Source: Anabaena sp. PCC 7108
Lineage (GTDB): Bacteria; Cyanobacteriota; Cyanobacteriia; Cyanobacteriales; Nostocaceae
Direction: 5' to 3'
Length of the DNA stretch: 64,000 bases
NCBI RefSeq assembly: GCF_000332135.1
Contig: NZ_KB235896.1
Location: 3,181,321-3,245,320 of the forward strand
In this document: positions 37,646 through 48,111 of the stretch, piece by piece
Numbering within the stretch: the stretch's first letter is position 1
How the letters are laid out: every line of letters begins with the position of its first letter
The notes under the pieces: model-generated
What the model was told of the DNA's origin: nothing
What the model saw: only the letters and a program-made list of their open reading frames with translations
The model's database searches: none
Translations under genes and position numbers: made by a program

Positions 37646-38044
37646 CTCTTGAACAATGGTTTTTGCAGGATTGGGTAATACTTGACTAATTTACGGTAAT
37701 TTAGCCGCAAGAATTCGGCAATTTCTCTAACCATCTACCTCTCATACCAATTCTGTATGAGTATGCGCTGAAATATATGGGGAACATTCGCGTAGCGTGC
37801 GCGCAGCGCATACCGCAAAGGACGCAAAGAAAGAAAGAAAGAAAGAAAAATTTAGCGCAACTTTACACAGAAATGGTATCAGAATCAATAGAGTTAACCA
37901 CCCATTTCAAATCTCGAACAATCTGACACTGTATTCATTTTGAATTTTGAATTTTGAATTTTGAATTTTGAATTTTGAATTTTGAATTCCGCCTTGCAGT
38001 ACTAGCGATAACAAATTAACTCTGGAAAACAAATAGGAATAAAA
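37646..38044. other. Spacer before NRPS3 with two microsatellites
   Basis: No gene is visible. It contains a palindrome-rich stretch (GCGTAGCGTGCGCGCAGCGC, about 37790-37810), six AAAG units at 37826-37850 and seven TTTTGAA units at 37938-37986. A ribosome site (AGGAA) lies just before ATG 38045. Confidence 0.6.
37938..37986 (+). repeat. Seven perfect TTTTGAA heptamers
   Basis: Seven uninterrupted copies of TTTTGAA end 58 bp before the NRPS3 start codon. Slippage could change promoter or leader spacing. Similar heptamer microsatellites are common in Nostocales intergenic DNA, so a regulatory role is only a possibility. Confidence 0.9.
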
Positions 38045-41000
38045 ATGGTTCAGCAAACTCAGAATAACTTCCGTACTTCACCCCAACAACAACGTTTATG
38101 GCGATTACAAAATGGACAGTGGCAATCCACTTATCAAGCTTTAGGCGTTGTTTCTATTGTCGGGGATCTCGATATCAATCTACTGGAGTTATCCATCAAA
38201 GAGGTAGCCGAACGACATGAAATTCTCCGCACTATTCTCCGGTGTTTTCCAGGAATGGATTTGCCACTCCAAGTCATCGAAAGTAGTCGAGTCCGGCTGC
38301 AATATGCTGATTTAAAACCGAACGATCCTCAAGATGGGGATGAGAACTTCAACACCGAAGTGCAGGCATTTATCTCCCAAAAGCTGGATTTTGAGCAGGA
38401 CTCTCCCTTGCAAACCCGGCTGTTGAGAAAATCTTTCCGGGAGCATCTCCTTCTGGTGAGTTTACCTGCTCTTTGTGCCGATCGCGTGGCAATTGAGAAG
38501 TTCGTTCAGGAAGTGGGTGCTGAGTATGGAAGACAACTGCACAATGGCGATCTGCCGGCAGATCCTTGGCAATATGCCGATTTATCGGAATGGCTGCATG
38601 ATTTACTAGAATCGGATGATACAGAATATGGTAGAGAATATTGGCGTAAGTTAGCCGTTCCCTCGCTCAATCCTGGACGATTAGCTTTTGAGCAGGGTTC
38701 GTTACCTTCAGAGGAGTTTACAACCGATACTGTCACCCTCACCTTGAGGGCTGAGACAATTGAGCAGATTGACTCCGTTCTATACAAGTACAAAACAACC
38801 TGTTCTGTGTTCCTCCTAACCTGTTGGGAAGTTTTGCTGTGGTGGCTGACAGGACAAGCGGATCTAGTAATTGGCGTGGCTGATGACGGCAGAAAATATG
38901 AAGAATTGCAAGATGCGATCGGTCTTCTGACAAAGTATCTGCCTTTGTGCAGCAAACTTGATGACACTGTTCAGTTTTCCGAACACCTTGTCAACGTTGG
39001 TAAAGTAGCCCAAGAATTGCATAAATGGCAAGAATACTTTAGCTGGGAACAAGTTTTCGCGATTGAGGCAGATAGGTCTACTTTGTTGAGTTACCCCTAT
39101 TGCTTTGATTTTTCTGAATTAGCGTTGCCGATCAAGGTTGACAATGCCATCTTTTCAATTGAGCAATCTGATAGCTGTATTGAGCGAGCTAAGGTGAGGT
39201 TGTCTTGCACCCAAACCTCTCAAGCTTTGGTGCTGAAGTTTCACTATGACACTAGCTTATATCAAGAAGACACCATCAAATTATTGGCGAGTCAGTACCA
39301 GGCATTTGTTGAATGGGTTGTCCACCGCCCGGAAAGCTGCATCGGGGATATTGTATTTCTGGGTCAGACTGAACGGCAGAAGTTGCTTAAGGATCTCAAC
39401 AACACTCAGACAGACTATCCCCAGGATCGATGCGTTCACCAACTGTTTGAAGCTCAAGTGCATAGCACACCAAATCACATTGCTGTAGCTTTTGGAAATC
39501 AATTTCTCACATATCAAGAACTGAATGCTCAAGCTAACCAGCTTGCTCACTATCTGCAAACTCAGGGAGTCCAACCAGAAACCCTAGTTGCCATTTGCCT
39601 AGAACGCTCCCTGAAGCTCGTAGTTGGCATTTTAGGGATTCTCAAGGCGGGGGCTGCTTATATACCCCTCGATCCAGTCTATCCCCAGCAACGGTTAGCA
39701 GATATGCTCGAAGACTCCCAGACTCTCTTGCTGCTGACACAGCATTCCTTAGCGCCGAGTTTTGCGGAGTTTGGAGGGAAAATTCTGTGTCTGGACAGGG
39801 ATTGGGAAAGTGCGATCGCTCATCAGACCACAAACAATCTACCCAGCAAAGTTAAACCTGAGAACTTGGCTTACACAATCTATACTTCGGGATCGACAGG
39901 TAAACCCAAGGGTGTGATGATTGCCCATCGCAATTTGGTCAATTATCTCAGCTGGTGTATGCAAGCATATCCCATCGCTCAGGGATGTGGTTCGCCGGTT
40001 CATTCATCGATTAGCTTCGATGCTACCATCACCAGCTTTTTTACACCGCTTTTGTGTGGCAAGAAAGTGGTTTTGCTACCCGAAAACCAAGAAATCGAAG
40101 CTTTGAAAGAAATATTGTGTGCTGAACGAGACTTTAGTCTTGTGAAAATTACCCCAGCTCACTTAGATTTATTGAATCAATTATTGCCAGAAGATGAAAT
40201 TGCTGCCCAAACCCAATCCTTTGTGATTGGTGGGGAAGCTTTGTTGGGTAAGAGTTTACGCTCATGGCGACAATATGCGCCGACTACCCGAATCGTGAAT
40301 GAATATGGGCCGAGTGAAACGGTGGTAGGTTGTTGCATCTACGAGGTTTCCGAGCAAACTGATTTGGCTGGCGTGGTACCGATTGGTCGCCCCATCGCTA
40401 ACACCCAAATTTACATTCTGGATGCAGCCCTAAATCTAGTTCCTACAGGAATTCCTGGGGAAATCTACATTGGCGGGGCGGGTGTCGGGAGAGGATACCG
40501 TAATCGTCCCGATCTGACAGCCGATAAATTTATTCCAGATCCTTTTAGTGAAGTTCCTGGGTCGCGACTGTACCGCAGTGGGGACTTAGGTCGTTATCTT
40601 CCTAGTGGCGATCTAGAGTTTCTCGGACGCATCGATCACCAAGTCAAAATCCGCAGTTTCCGGATTGAACTGGGCGAAATTGAGGCAGTTCTGAGCCAAC
40701 ACCCAGCCGTCCAAGAGGGGGTGGTGACGGTGCGAGAGGAAAAGAGCGATCGCTACCTTGTCGCTTACGTTGTGGCCAAGGCAGAGTCTAATAACTTAGT
40801 AGACCAGATCGATGCCTGGGCTGACCAACATATTTGCCGGTGGCAAACTATCTATAAGGACACTTACGGTCAATCGCCCACCCATTCAGATTTAACCTTT
40901 AACATTTCCGGTTGGAACAGTAGCTACACTGGTTCTCTCCTTGCAGATATAGAGATGGAAGAGTGGGTTGATCGGACTGTTGACCGCATTCGATTACTCC

Positions 41001-44000
41001 AACCCAAACAGGTTCTAGAAATTGGCTGCGGTACTGGATTACTCCTGTCTCGCATTGCTCCCCAGTGTCTGCGCTATGACGGTGCTGACTTTTCTCCAGA
41101 AGCCATGCACTATCTTCAGTTGCTCAAAACCACAAAATCAGAACTTGCCCACGTTAACTTGTTGAATAGAACGGCGGATGATTTCAGTGGATTTGAGCCA
41201 TCTTTATTCGATACTGTGATTATCAACTCGGTAATTCAATATTTTCCGAATATTGATTATTTGGTCAAGGTTTTACAGCAAGCTGTAGCAGTTGTTCAAC
41301 CTGGAGGACATATTTTCATTGGAGATGTCAGGAGTTTACCTTTGCTTGAGGCTTATCATGCCTCAGTCCAGTTAGAACAAGCTGCTGAGGATCTTTCGCG
41401 GGAGCTACTGCAACAACGGGTACGGCGACGGTTATTGGAAGAAGAAGAGTTGGTAATCGATCCGGAATTCTTTTTGGCTCTACAGCAGCACTTACCCCAG
41501 ATCGGTGCGGTGCAAATCCAACTGAAACAAGGTCGTTTCCACAATGAACTCACCCGTTTCCGGTATGATGTTGTACTTCAGGTGGGGACTCAGTGGCGAT
41601 CGCCAGCACCCATACAGTGGTTAGACTGGTCGCCATTGCAAATGACTCCAGAGCAAGTGTCTCAACAGTTAGCGGCACAGCAACCTGAGAGTTTAGGCAT
41701 CAGGGGAGTTGTTAATGCGCGAATACAAGCTGACCTGGAACTTTTAGAGTGGTTAACGAGCGCTCCAGCAGAAGCTATTGTTGGCGATCGCGATCAATTC
41801 TCTGCCATCCAGTATCAAGGTATCGATCCAGACCTGTGGTGGGAATGTGTGCAGGATCTGCCCTACGCGGTGACTGTAACTTGGTCGGCAACAAAATTAG
41901 GCTGTTATGACGTTTTATTCCGTTATCAAAAATCCCAGACAACGGATATCCCCTTAGAGACCATCGGAACTGTCACCCACAGTAAACCTTGGGAGTTTTA
42001 TGCCAATAATCCACTTCAGAATAAACTGACACAATACCTAGCGCCGCAGTTGAGCCAGTTTGTCAAAGATCGGCTACCAGACTACATGGTTCCCAGAACG
42101 TTTATTTTGCTCTCATCCCTACCCCTTACCACTAACGGCAAAGTTGATCGGCGGGCTTTGCCTGTTCCCAGCTTATCTCGCGATCACACGGCAACCTATA
42201 TTGCCCCGCAAACTGATTCAGAAGCATTGCTGGCTAACCTTTGGGCGGAGATTTTGGGAGTCGAGCAAGTTGGTCTTGAGGATAATTTCTTTGGGCTTGG
42301 CGGACATTCTCTGCTCGCAACTCAACTGATCTCGCGGATTCGGGATATCTTTGCGGTTGAAATGCCTGTTCGTTCTCTGTTTGAAGCGCCCACTGTAGCA
42401 AGTCTGCATCAAAAAATTGAACTGGCACGGCACCAGAATGCTAATATTTCTATCTCTCCCATTCCATCTGCTGAGTACAACAGCGCAGCGCCTCTGTCTT
42501 TTCCTCAACAACGGCTTTGGTTTCTGTCTCAGATCGAAGGCGCGAATGCCACCTACAATATGCCAGCAGCCGTGCGAATCACGGGCTATTTGAATATCGA
42601 TGCTCTCAATCAGAGTTTGCAGGAAATTGTGCAGCGTCATGGCACGTTACGGACAACGTTCAAGCTGATGAATGGAACACCTGTGCAAGTGCTGGCTGAA
42701 CAGATGGAACCCAGCTTAATAATTATTGACCTCCAGAGTCTGCCAGCAAAGGAGCAAGCTACTCAGGTAGAACAGTGGATAGCAGAAGAGGCGCAATCTC
42801 CCTTCGATTTGGAAAATGGCCCCCTGTTCCGTGCCAAATTGCTGTGCCTGCATCCCCAGGAGCATATTTTCCTGTTAACAATGCACCACATCATTTCCGA
42901 TGGTTGGTCAATCGGGATCTTGATTCGGGAAATGACCGTCCTTTACAAAACTTTTTCTCAGCAATCTGACTCGCCTTTATCTCCCTTGCCGATTCAGTAC
43001 ATTGACTTTACTCAGTGGCAGCGTCAGTTGCTACAAGGAGAAGTTTTAGAGCGACTGCTAAGTTACTGGCAGCAACAGTTAACAGGTATCCCCGCTTTGC
43101 TGAATCTGCCAACGGATTACCCCCATCCGCCTGTACAAACTTTTCGGGGCGATCGCATCAGGTTTGAACTGTCGCCAGAGTTGACCCGCCGCTTAAGAGA
43201 ACTGAGCCAACAAAGGCAGACAACGCTGTTTATGACGCTTTTGGCAGCTTTTAGCACATTATTATTTCGCTATAGCGAGCAGGAAGACATTGTGATTGGT
43301 TCGCCGATAGCTAATCGGACTCGCAGCGAAACAGAAGCTTTAATTGGCTTTTTTGTCAATACTTTAGTCTTGCGGACTCAGCCCTCTGGCAAGCTCTCCT
43401 TTTTAGAACTACTCGCACAAACAAAGACAGTCTGTTTAGATGCCTACGCGTACCAGGATATTCCCTTTGAACGTTTGGTTGAGGAGCTTAAACCAGAGCG
43501 GAGCTTGAGTCATAATCCGCTGTTTCAGGTGATGTTTGCCCTGCAAAACGCACCCGTGTTGGATAACTTGGATTTACCCAATCTGATTCTGACTCCTCTG
43601 CAATCTGAAAATGTCACCTCCATGTTTGATTTGTCTCTCCTGTTGGAGGAAACCAAATCGCAAATTGTTGGCGCTTGGGAGTACAGTCGAGATTTGTTTG
43701 AATCCGAGACGATTTCTCGAATGGTTGGGCATTTCCAAATCCTCTTAGAGGCAATTGTCATCGACCCCCACCAACAATTAGCAGAGTTGCCGATGCTCAG
43801 TGAGGTGGAACGCCAGCAATTGCTTGTAGCGTGGAATCATACCCAAAGCGACTATTCCGAAACACAATCGATTCATCAGTTGTTTGAAACCCAGGTTGAG
43901 CGAACACCCGATGCGATCGCACTCAGTTTTGAAGGAACGCAAATTTCCTATAGTGAACTCAATCGACGCAGCAACCAACTAGCGCACTACTTGCAAACAC

Positions 44001-46480
44001 TGGGCGTTGACTCAGAGAGTTTAGTGGGAATCTGTATGGAGCGATCGCCCGAATTGGTAATCGGGCTACTGGCGATTCTCAAGTCTGGGGGGGCTTATGT
44101 ACCAATCGATCCGAACTATCCCCAAGAACGTCAAACCTCGATTTTGAATGAAGCTCAGGTCAAAGTTGTGCTAAAGAGCTTATGTCAAGTGCCAGAGATC
44201 CCGAAATCAGGAATTCAGGTGGTTGACCTTGATCGCGCTCAAACTGAAATTGCCAGTCTTGCCAGTACCAATTTAGCCCAGCCCCTAACTAATCACCATT
44301 TAGCTTATGTCTTGTATACGTCAGGTTCCACCGGTTTACCCAAGGGAGTGGCAATTGAACATCGTAGTGTCGTAGCCTTTCTGCATTGGGCAAAAACAGT
44401 GTTCCCACCCAACCAACTGGATGGAGTCTTAGCCTCCACTTCCATTTGTTTTGATTTATCAATCTTCGAGTTATTTTTACCCCTAGTTTGCGGCGGTCAG
44501 GTAATCTTAGTGGAGAATGTACTCAAGTTAGCCACATTACCTGCAACAGAGACGGTGACTCTGGTAAACACAGTTCCCTCGGCAATGACAGAATTGCTCA
44601 ACATTAACGGTATCCCCGATTCCGTGCGGGTGATCAATTTGGCAGGTGAGCCGCTCTCGGCACAACTTGTACAACGCCTTTATCAGAGAGATTCTATTGC
44701 AGAGGTCTACAACTTGTATGGACCTTCGGAGGACACCACCTACTCCACGATGGCGCTGATGCCCAGAGATGGTGAGCGATCGCCTACTATTGGCAGGCCA
44801 ATCGCCAATACGCAAGCTTACGTCCTCGATCCATTCTTACAGCCCGTGCCTATTGGTGTCCCTGGTGAACTCTATCTTGGCGGTGCTGGTTTAGCCAGGG
44901 GATACCTTCACCGTCCAGAATTGACTGCCGCAGGATTTATTCCCCATCCCTTTAGTGATATTTCTGGGACACGGTTGTATAAAACAGGAGATTTAGTGCG
45001 CTATCGAGGCAATGGTGAATTGGAATATCTAGGTCGTCGCGATTACCTAGTGAAAATTCGGGGATTTCGGATTGAATTGGGAGAAATAGAGGCAGTATTG
45101 CGGCAAAATAGTCTGGTGCGAGAGACGGTTGTCGTTGTTTCTTCAGACAATCCCTCTGGAGAGAAGCAGATTGTTGCTTACGTTGTTCCCCAATCGTCAA
45201 CGCCCTCTCTCACCTATGACTTACGAAATTTTCTGCAAGAAAAATTGCCCAGCTATATGATACCTGCAACCTTGATTTTGCTAGAGACATTTCCTCTGAC
45301 CCCAAATGGCAAGATTGATCGGAAAGCGCTGCCAAAACCTAGCCTGAATTATACAGTGCGTGGAGACAAGAACTATGTTCCACCGCGATCGCCTCTGGAG
45401 TTACAACTTGTACACATCTGGGAGAGTGTGCTGGGTTTGGAGCCTGTGAGCGTGCAGGATAATTTCTTTGAAATCGGGGGGCATTCCTTACTTGCTGTGC
45501 GGTTGATGGCGGCAATACAGCAGCATTTTGGCTACGAACTGCCTCTATCGAGTTTATTTGTGGCACCGACTATTGAGCAACTGGCTCAACTACTGTCTGC
45601 TCAAACTGAAACCTCAATCGAGTCTGCGATCGTCAAAATCCAGCCGCTGGGTTCCAATCCCCCCTACTTCTGTGTTCCAGGTGTGGGTGGCAATGTACTC
45701 TACTTGTCCGATTTGGCTCGCCACCTAGATCCTTTGCAGCCATTCTATGGCTTTCAAGCTCAGGGGCTGTACGGGAAGCTCGATCCCCACACCAGCATTG
45801 AGGAAATGGCGCATAGTTACATTGAAGCGTTATGTCAAGTGCAACCCCAAGGTCCTTACTGGCTGGGAGGGCATTCCTTTGGGGGATGGGTGGCCTTCGA
45901 GATGGCACAACAACTCCAGCAACGTGGGCAGCCAGTAGCAATCCTCACAATTTTCGATGCTGTTGCTCCTAGTGCCGACAATTCTATGCTAGGCCATGAC
46001 TGGAATGATGCTCAGTGGTTGTTTGAGATGACTCAATTTTTAGAAGATAGCTATGGCAAGGAGTTAAGAGTATCCTATGATCACCTGCTTGCCCATAATT
46101 TGGAGACGCAAATCACCTATGTCATGCAGCGATTAAAAGAGGCTGATCTGCTGCCTGCGATCGCGGGAGCGGAGCAGATAGAACGACTATTAAGGGTGTT
46201 CAAAGCCAACTCTCAAATGCGCTATCTGCCTCAAACTCTTCACGGAACGCAGATTCACCTGTTCAGAGTTGATGAGAACTCACTGGAAAATGGTGATGGA
46301 GATAGTGCAAGCAAGAGTCGTCAAAATCCAACTTTAGGCTGGGAGAAACTCACAGATATCCCTGTTGTGGTTCATCCTGTTCCAGGAACTCATACATCAA
46401 TGATGGCGTTTCCCCATGTTCAGATATTGGCTAAATCTCTCCAATCTGTTTTAAAACAGTCTCAGATGAATATAACTTGA
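38045..46480 (+). CDS. NRPS 3: C*-A-MT(Asn-like)-PCP-C-A(Ala)-PCP-TE
   Basis: 2811 residues. The N-terminal C-like domain reads LVSLPALCADRVA at about 137-149 where HHxxxDG should be; both histidines are gone, so it is probably non-catalytic, and the terminal C of NRPS2 can supply the bond. A1 (TSGSTGKPKG at about 613) has pocket residues DATKVGEVGK, closest to the Asn code DLTKLGEVGK. A methyltransferase (VLEIGCGTGLL at about 990) interrupts it between A8 and A10 (NGKVDRRAL at about 1364), the position of N-methyltransferases. Then PCP (GLGGHSLLAT, 1417), C (HHIISDGWS, 1614), A2 (TSGSTGLPKG, 2091; pocket DLFNNALTYK, the Ala code known from McyA), PCP (IGGHSLLAV, 2477) and a type I thioesterase (GGHSFGGWVA, about 2608) that releases the peptide by hydrolysis or cyclisation. 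The stop overlaps a downstream TTG. Confidence 0.95.
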   Translation: MVQQTQNNFRTSPQQQRLWRLQNGQWQSTYQALGVVSIVGDLDINLLELSIKEVAERHEILRTILRCFPGMDLPLQVIESSRVRLQYADLKPNDPQDGDENFNTEVQAFISQKLDFEQDSPLQTRLLRKSFREHLLLVSLPALCADRVAIEKFVQEVGAEYGRQLHNGDLPADPWQYADLSEWLHDLLESDDTEYGREYWRKLAVPSLNPGRLAFEQGSLPSEEFTTDTVTLTLRAETIEQIDSVLYKYKTTCSVFLLTCWEVLLWWLTGQADLVIGVADDGRKYEELQDAIGLLTKYLPLCSKLDDTVQFSEHLVNVGKVAQELHKWQEYFSWEQVFAIEADRSTLLSYPYCFDFSELALPIKVDNAIFSIEQSDSCIERAKVRLSCTQTSQALVLKFHYDTSLYQEDTIKLLASQYQAFVEWVVHRPESCIGDIVFLGQTERQKLLKDLNNTQTDYPQDRCVHQLFEAQVHSTPNHIAVAFGNQFLTYQELNAQANQLAHYLQTQGVQPETLVAICLERSLKLVVGILGILKAGAAYIPLDPVYPQQRLADMLEDSQTLLLLTQHSLAPSFAEFGGKILCLDRDWESAIAHQTTNNLPSKVKPENLAYTIYTSGSTGKPKGVMIAHRNLVNYLSWCMQAYPIAQGCGSPVHSSISFDATITSFFTPLLCGKKVVLLPENQEIEALKEILCAERDFSLVKITPAHLDLLNQLLPEDEIAAQTQSFVIGGEALLGKSLRSWRQYAPTTRIVNEYGPSETVVGCCIYEVSEQTDLAGVVPIGRPIANTQIYILDAALNLVPTGIPGEIYIGGAGVGRGYRNRPDLTADKFIPDPFSEVPGSRLYRSGDLGRYLPSGDLEFLGRIDHQVKIRSFRIELGEIEAVLSQHPAVQEGVVTVREEKSDRYLVAYVVAKAESNNLVDQIDAWADQHICRWQTIYKDTYGQSPTHSDLTFNISGWNSSYTGSLLADIEMEEWVDRTVDRIRLLQPKQVLEIGCGTGLLLSRIAPQCLRYDGADFSPEAMHYLQLLKTTKSELAHVNLLNRTADDFSGFEPSLFDTVIINSVIQYFPNIDYLVKVLQQAVAVVQPGGHIFIGDVRSLPLLEAYHASVQLEQAAEDLSRELLQQRVRRRLLEEEELVIDPEFFLALQQHLPQIGAVQIQLKQGRFHNELTRFRYDVVLQVGTQWRSPAPIQWLDWSPLQMTPEQVSQQLAAQQPESLGIRGVVNARIQADLELLEWLTSAPAEAIVGDRDQFSAIQYQGIDPDLWWECVQDLPYAVTVTWSATKLGCYDVLFRYQKSQTTDIPLETIGTVTHSKPWEFYANNPLQNKLTQYLAPQLSQFVKDRLPDYMVPRTFILLSSLPLTTNGKVDRRALPVPSLSRDHTATYIAPQTDSEALLANLWAEILGVEQVGLEDNFFGLGGHSLLATQLISRIRDIFAVEMPVRSLFEAPTVASLHQKIELARHQNANISISPIPSAEYNSAAPLSFPQQRLWFLSQIEGANATYNMPAAVRITGYLNIDALNQSLQEIVQRHGTLRTTFKLMNGTPVQVLAEQMEPSLIIIDLQSLPAKEQATQVEQWIAEEAQSPFDLENGPLFRAKLLCLHPQEHIFLLTMHHIISDGWSIGILIREMTVLYKTFSQQSDSPLSPLPIQYIDFTQWQRQLLQGEVLERLLSYWQQQLTGIPALLNLPTDYPHPPVQTFRGDRIRFELSPELTRRLRELSQQRQTTLFMTLLAAFSTLLFRYSEQEDIVIGSPIANRTRSETEALIGFFVNTLVLRTQPSGKLSFLELLAQTKTVCLDAYAYQDIPFERLVEELKPERSLSHNPLFQVMFALQNAPVLDNLDLPNLILTPLQSENVTSMFDLSLLLEETKSQIVGAWEYSRDLFESETISRMVGHFQILLEAIVIDPHQQLAELPMLSEVERQQLLVAWNHTQSDYSETQSIHQLFETQVERTPDAIALSFEGTQISYSELNRRSNQLAHYLQTLGVDSESLVGICMERSPELVIGLLAILKSGGAYVPIDPNYPQERQTSILNEAQVKVVLKSLCQVPEIPKSGIQVVDLDRAQTEIASLASTNLAQPLTNHHLAYVLYTSGSTGLPKGVAIEHRSVVAFLHWAKTVFPPNQLDGVLASTSICFDLSIFELFLPLVCGGQVILVENVLKLATLPATETVTLVNTVPSAMTELLNINGIPDSVRVINLAGEPLSAQLVQRLYQRDSIAEVYNLYGPSEDTTYSTMALMPRDGERSPTIGRPIANTQAYVLDPFLQPVPIGVPGELYLGGAGLARGYLHRPELTAAGFIPHPFSDISGTRLYKTGDLVRYRGNGELEYLGRRDYLVKIRGFRIELGEIEAVLRQNSLVRETVVVVSSDNPSGEKQIVAYVVPQSSTPSLTYDLRNFLQEKLPSYMIPATLILLETFPLTPNGKIDRKALPKPSLNYTVRGDKNYVPPRSPLELQLVHIWESVLGLEPVSVQDNFFEIGGHSLLAVRLMAAIQQHFGYELPLSSLFVAPTIEQLAQLLSAQTETSIESAIVKIQPLGSNPPYFCVPGVGGNVLYLSDLARHLDPLQPFYGFQAQGLYGKLDPHTSIEEMAHSYIEALCQVQPQGPYWLGGHSFGGWVAFEMAQQLQQRGQPVAILTIFDAVAPSADNSMLGHDWNDAQWLFEMTQFLEDSYGKELRVSYDHLLAHNLETQITYVMQRLKEADLLPAIAGAEQIERLLRVFKANSQMRYLPQTLHGTQIHLFRVDENSLENGDGDSASKSRQNPTLGWEKLTDIPVVVHPVPGTHTSMMAFPHVQILAKSLQSVLKQSQMNIT

Positions 46481-46518
46481 GAGCAGAGCCGAAATTATGT
46501 ATTGGTCAAAACAAAATT

Positions 46519-47895
46519 ATGAATTTATCTGAGAGCGATCAGGCGAGTAATCACGATCTTCATTGGCGATTTTTTCGTTTAGCAATTGTCAATATTATCT
46601 CCAACATCATGATTCCCCTCGCTGGGCTAGTTGATGTCGCATTTTTAGGTCATTTGCCAGATATTCGACATTTTGCAGGTGTAGCTTTAGGAGGGATTTT
46701 ATTCAACTATCTTTATTCGACTTTTGGGTTTTTGCGTATGAGTACTACGGGACTCACAGCCCAAGCAGTAGGGCGCTCAGATTCAGAAAGTTTGTTGCTC
46801 ATCCTCTTGCGTAATACTCTGCTTGCACTCGTCTGTGGGATCGTCATTCTCTTGCTGCAAAAACCTCTGTGCCAGCTAGGCTTTGCGCTCCTAACGGCTA
46901 CTCCTGATGTAGAGTCGGCTGGACGTGCCTACTATGATGCGCGAATCTTAGCCGCGCCCGCCGCCCTAATTAACTTTGTCCTGCTTGGTTGGTTTCTTGG
47001 GCGCGAGGAAAGCGGTAAGGTTCTCTTGCTGTCAGCGATTAACAACGGCGCAAATGTTGTTCTGGATTACCTATTTATTATTGATTGGGGCTGGGAAAGT
47101 GCAGGTGCGGGTTTAGCCACAGCCGCAAGCCAATACTTAACTCTGCTGATCGGAATTGTTTTTGTCTGCTTAACGGGTTTGCTGAAGTTTGTGCCTGACA
47201 TTGGGGCCAAGATATTAGATAAAGAAGCACTTTTAGCAACGTTTAATCTGAATAGGGATCTCTTAATTCGGAACTTAACGTTCATTACAGTTTTCTCCCT
47301 GCTTACCGAACTGAGTTCAATATTTGGCACTCTGGAACTATCAGTGAATGTGTTGATTTTACGGGTAGTGACATTGGCTAGCTATTGTATTGATGGTTTC
47401 ACTTTCGCAACGGAAAGTTTGACCGGGATCTTTTTTGGTGAAAAAGCTTATAAAGATTTGAATTCTGTACTGCGACTTGCTTTGGGAACTGGGCTAGTAG
47501 CTAGCTTATTGTTTGCCGTCTGTTTTATAGTGTTTCCAGATACGTTGTTTGGAATTCTGACAAATCATACAGAAGTGACGGATCTAGCCCATAAGTATGT
47601 GTTGTGGTTGCTACCAGTTTTGGGATTTTCTGCCATTGCTTTAGTGTTCGATGGATATTTTCTGGGTTTAGCGAAGGGGGATATTTTACGGAACAGTGCT
47701 TTGCTCTCTGCGATCATTGGGTTTCTCCCCATCGCCTTGATGGCTTGGAAGTTTCACGATAGCCAATTTCTATGGCTTGGGGTTGTTTGTTTTATGGCTG
47801 CACGCTCAATTATAGCGGGGCTGCAAATACCTCAACTTCTGGAAGAATTTGCTGCCTCTGGGGCGGCGGATCAACAAGTTGTCATTGTGGAGTGA
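46519..47895 (+). CDS. MATE-family efflux transporter (DinF-like)
   Basis: About 458 residues from ATG 46519. A TTG at 46477 overlapping the NRPS3 stop would add 14 non-conserved residues. The protein is strongly hydrophobic with about 12 predicted membrane helices in two halves. NIISNIMIPLAGLVDVAFLGHL near the N-terminus and GFLRMSTTGLTAQAVGR match the start of DinF-type MATE proteins, and ESLTGIFFGEKAY lies in the second half. MATE proteins export cationic or amphipathic compounds using proton or sodium gradients. Position right after the releasing NRPS makes it the likely exporter or self-resistance pump for the peptide. Confidence 0.92.
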   Translation: MNLSESDQASNHDLHWRFFRLAIVNIISNIMIPLAGLVDVAFLGHLPDIRHFAGVALGGILFNYLYSTFGFLRMSTTGLTAQAVGRSDSESLLLILLRNTLLALVCGIVILLLQKPLCQLGFALLTATPDVESAGRAYYDARILAAPAALINFVLLGWFLGREESGKVLLLSAINNGANVVLDYLFIIDWGWESAGAGLATAASQYLTLLIGIVFVCLTGLLKFVPDIGAKILDKEALLATFNLNRDLLIRNLTFITVFSLLTELSSIFGTLELSVNVLILRVVTLASYCIDGFTFATESLTGIFFGEKAYKDLNSVLRLALGTGLVASLLFAVCFIVFPDTLFGILTNHTEVTDLAHKYVLWLLPVLGFSAIALVFDGYFLGLAKGDILRNSALLSAIIGFLPIALMAWKFHDSQFLWLGVVCFMAARSIIAGLQIPQLLEEFAASGAADQQVVIVE

Positions 47896-47921
47896 GAAGA
47901 CTGATGAGGAAGTATTTTACC

Positions 47922-48105
47922 GGTAAAGGCAGAGGGCAGGAGGCAGGAGGCAGAAGGAATGTCTCCTCTGCCCACGACTGAAAGGAGTAAGGGTATGAAG
48001 CCCCTCCCAAATCGAAAATTTGGGAGCTTCCGATTGGGAGGGGTCACAATCCCTTTCCAATTGGTTCCTTCTGCCCTCTGCCCTCTGCCTCCTGCCTTCT
48101 TGAAT
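47922..48105. repeat. Imperfect long inverted repeat with internal hairpin
   Basis: GGCAGAGGGCAGGAGGCAGG (from 47926) is answered by CTGCCTCCTGCCTTC near 48085-48100. Between them CCCCTCCC (about 48002-48009) pairs with GGGAGGGG (about 48036-48043). This fills most of the gap between the MATE gene and the next gene. It may act as a terminator or attenuator, but such repeats are also common filler in these genomes. Confidence 0.65.
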
Positions 48106-48111
48106 CAAAAT

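Noticed and set aside
13122-46480. Many short frames antisense or out of frame inside the NRPS genes
   Set aside because: They are shadows of the strongly biased NRPS coding sequence and show no independent start signals or family motifs.
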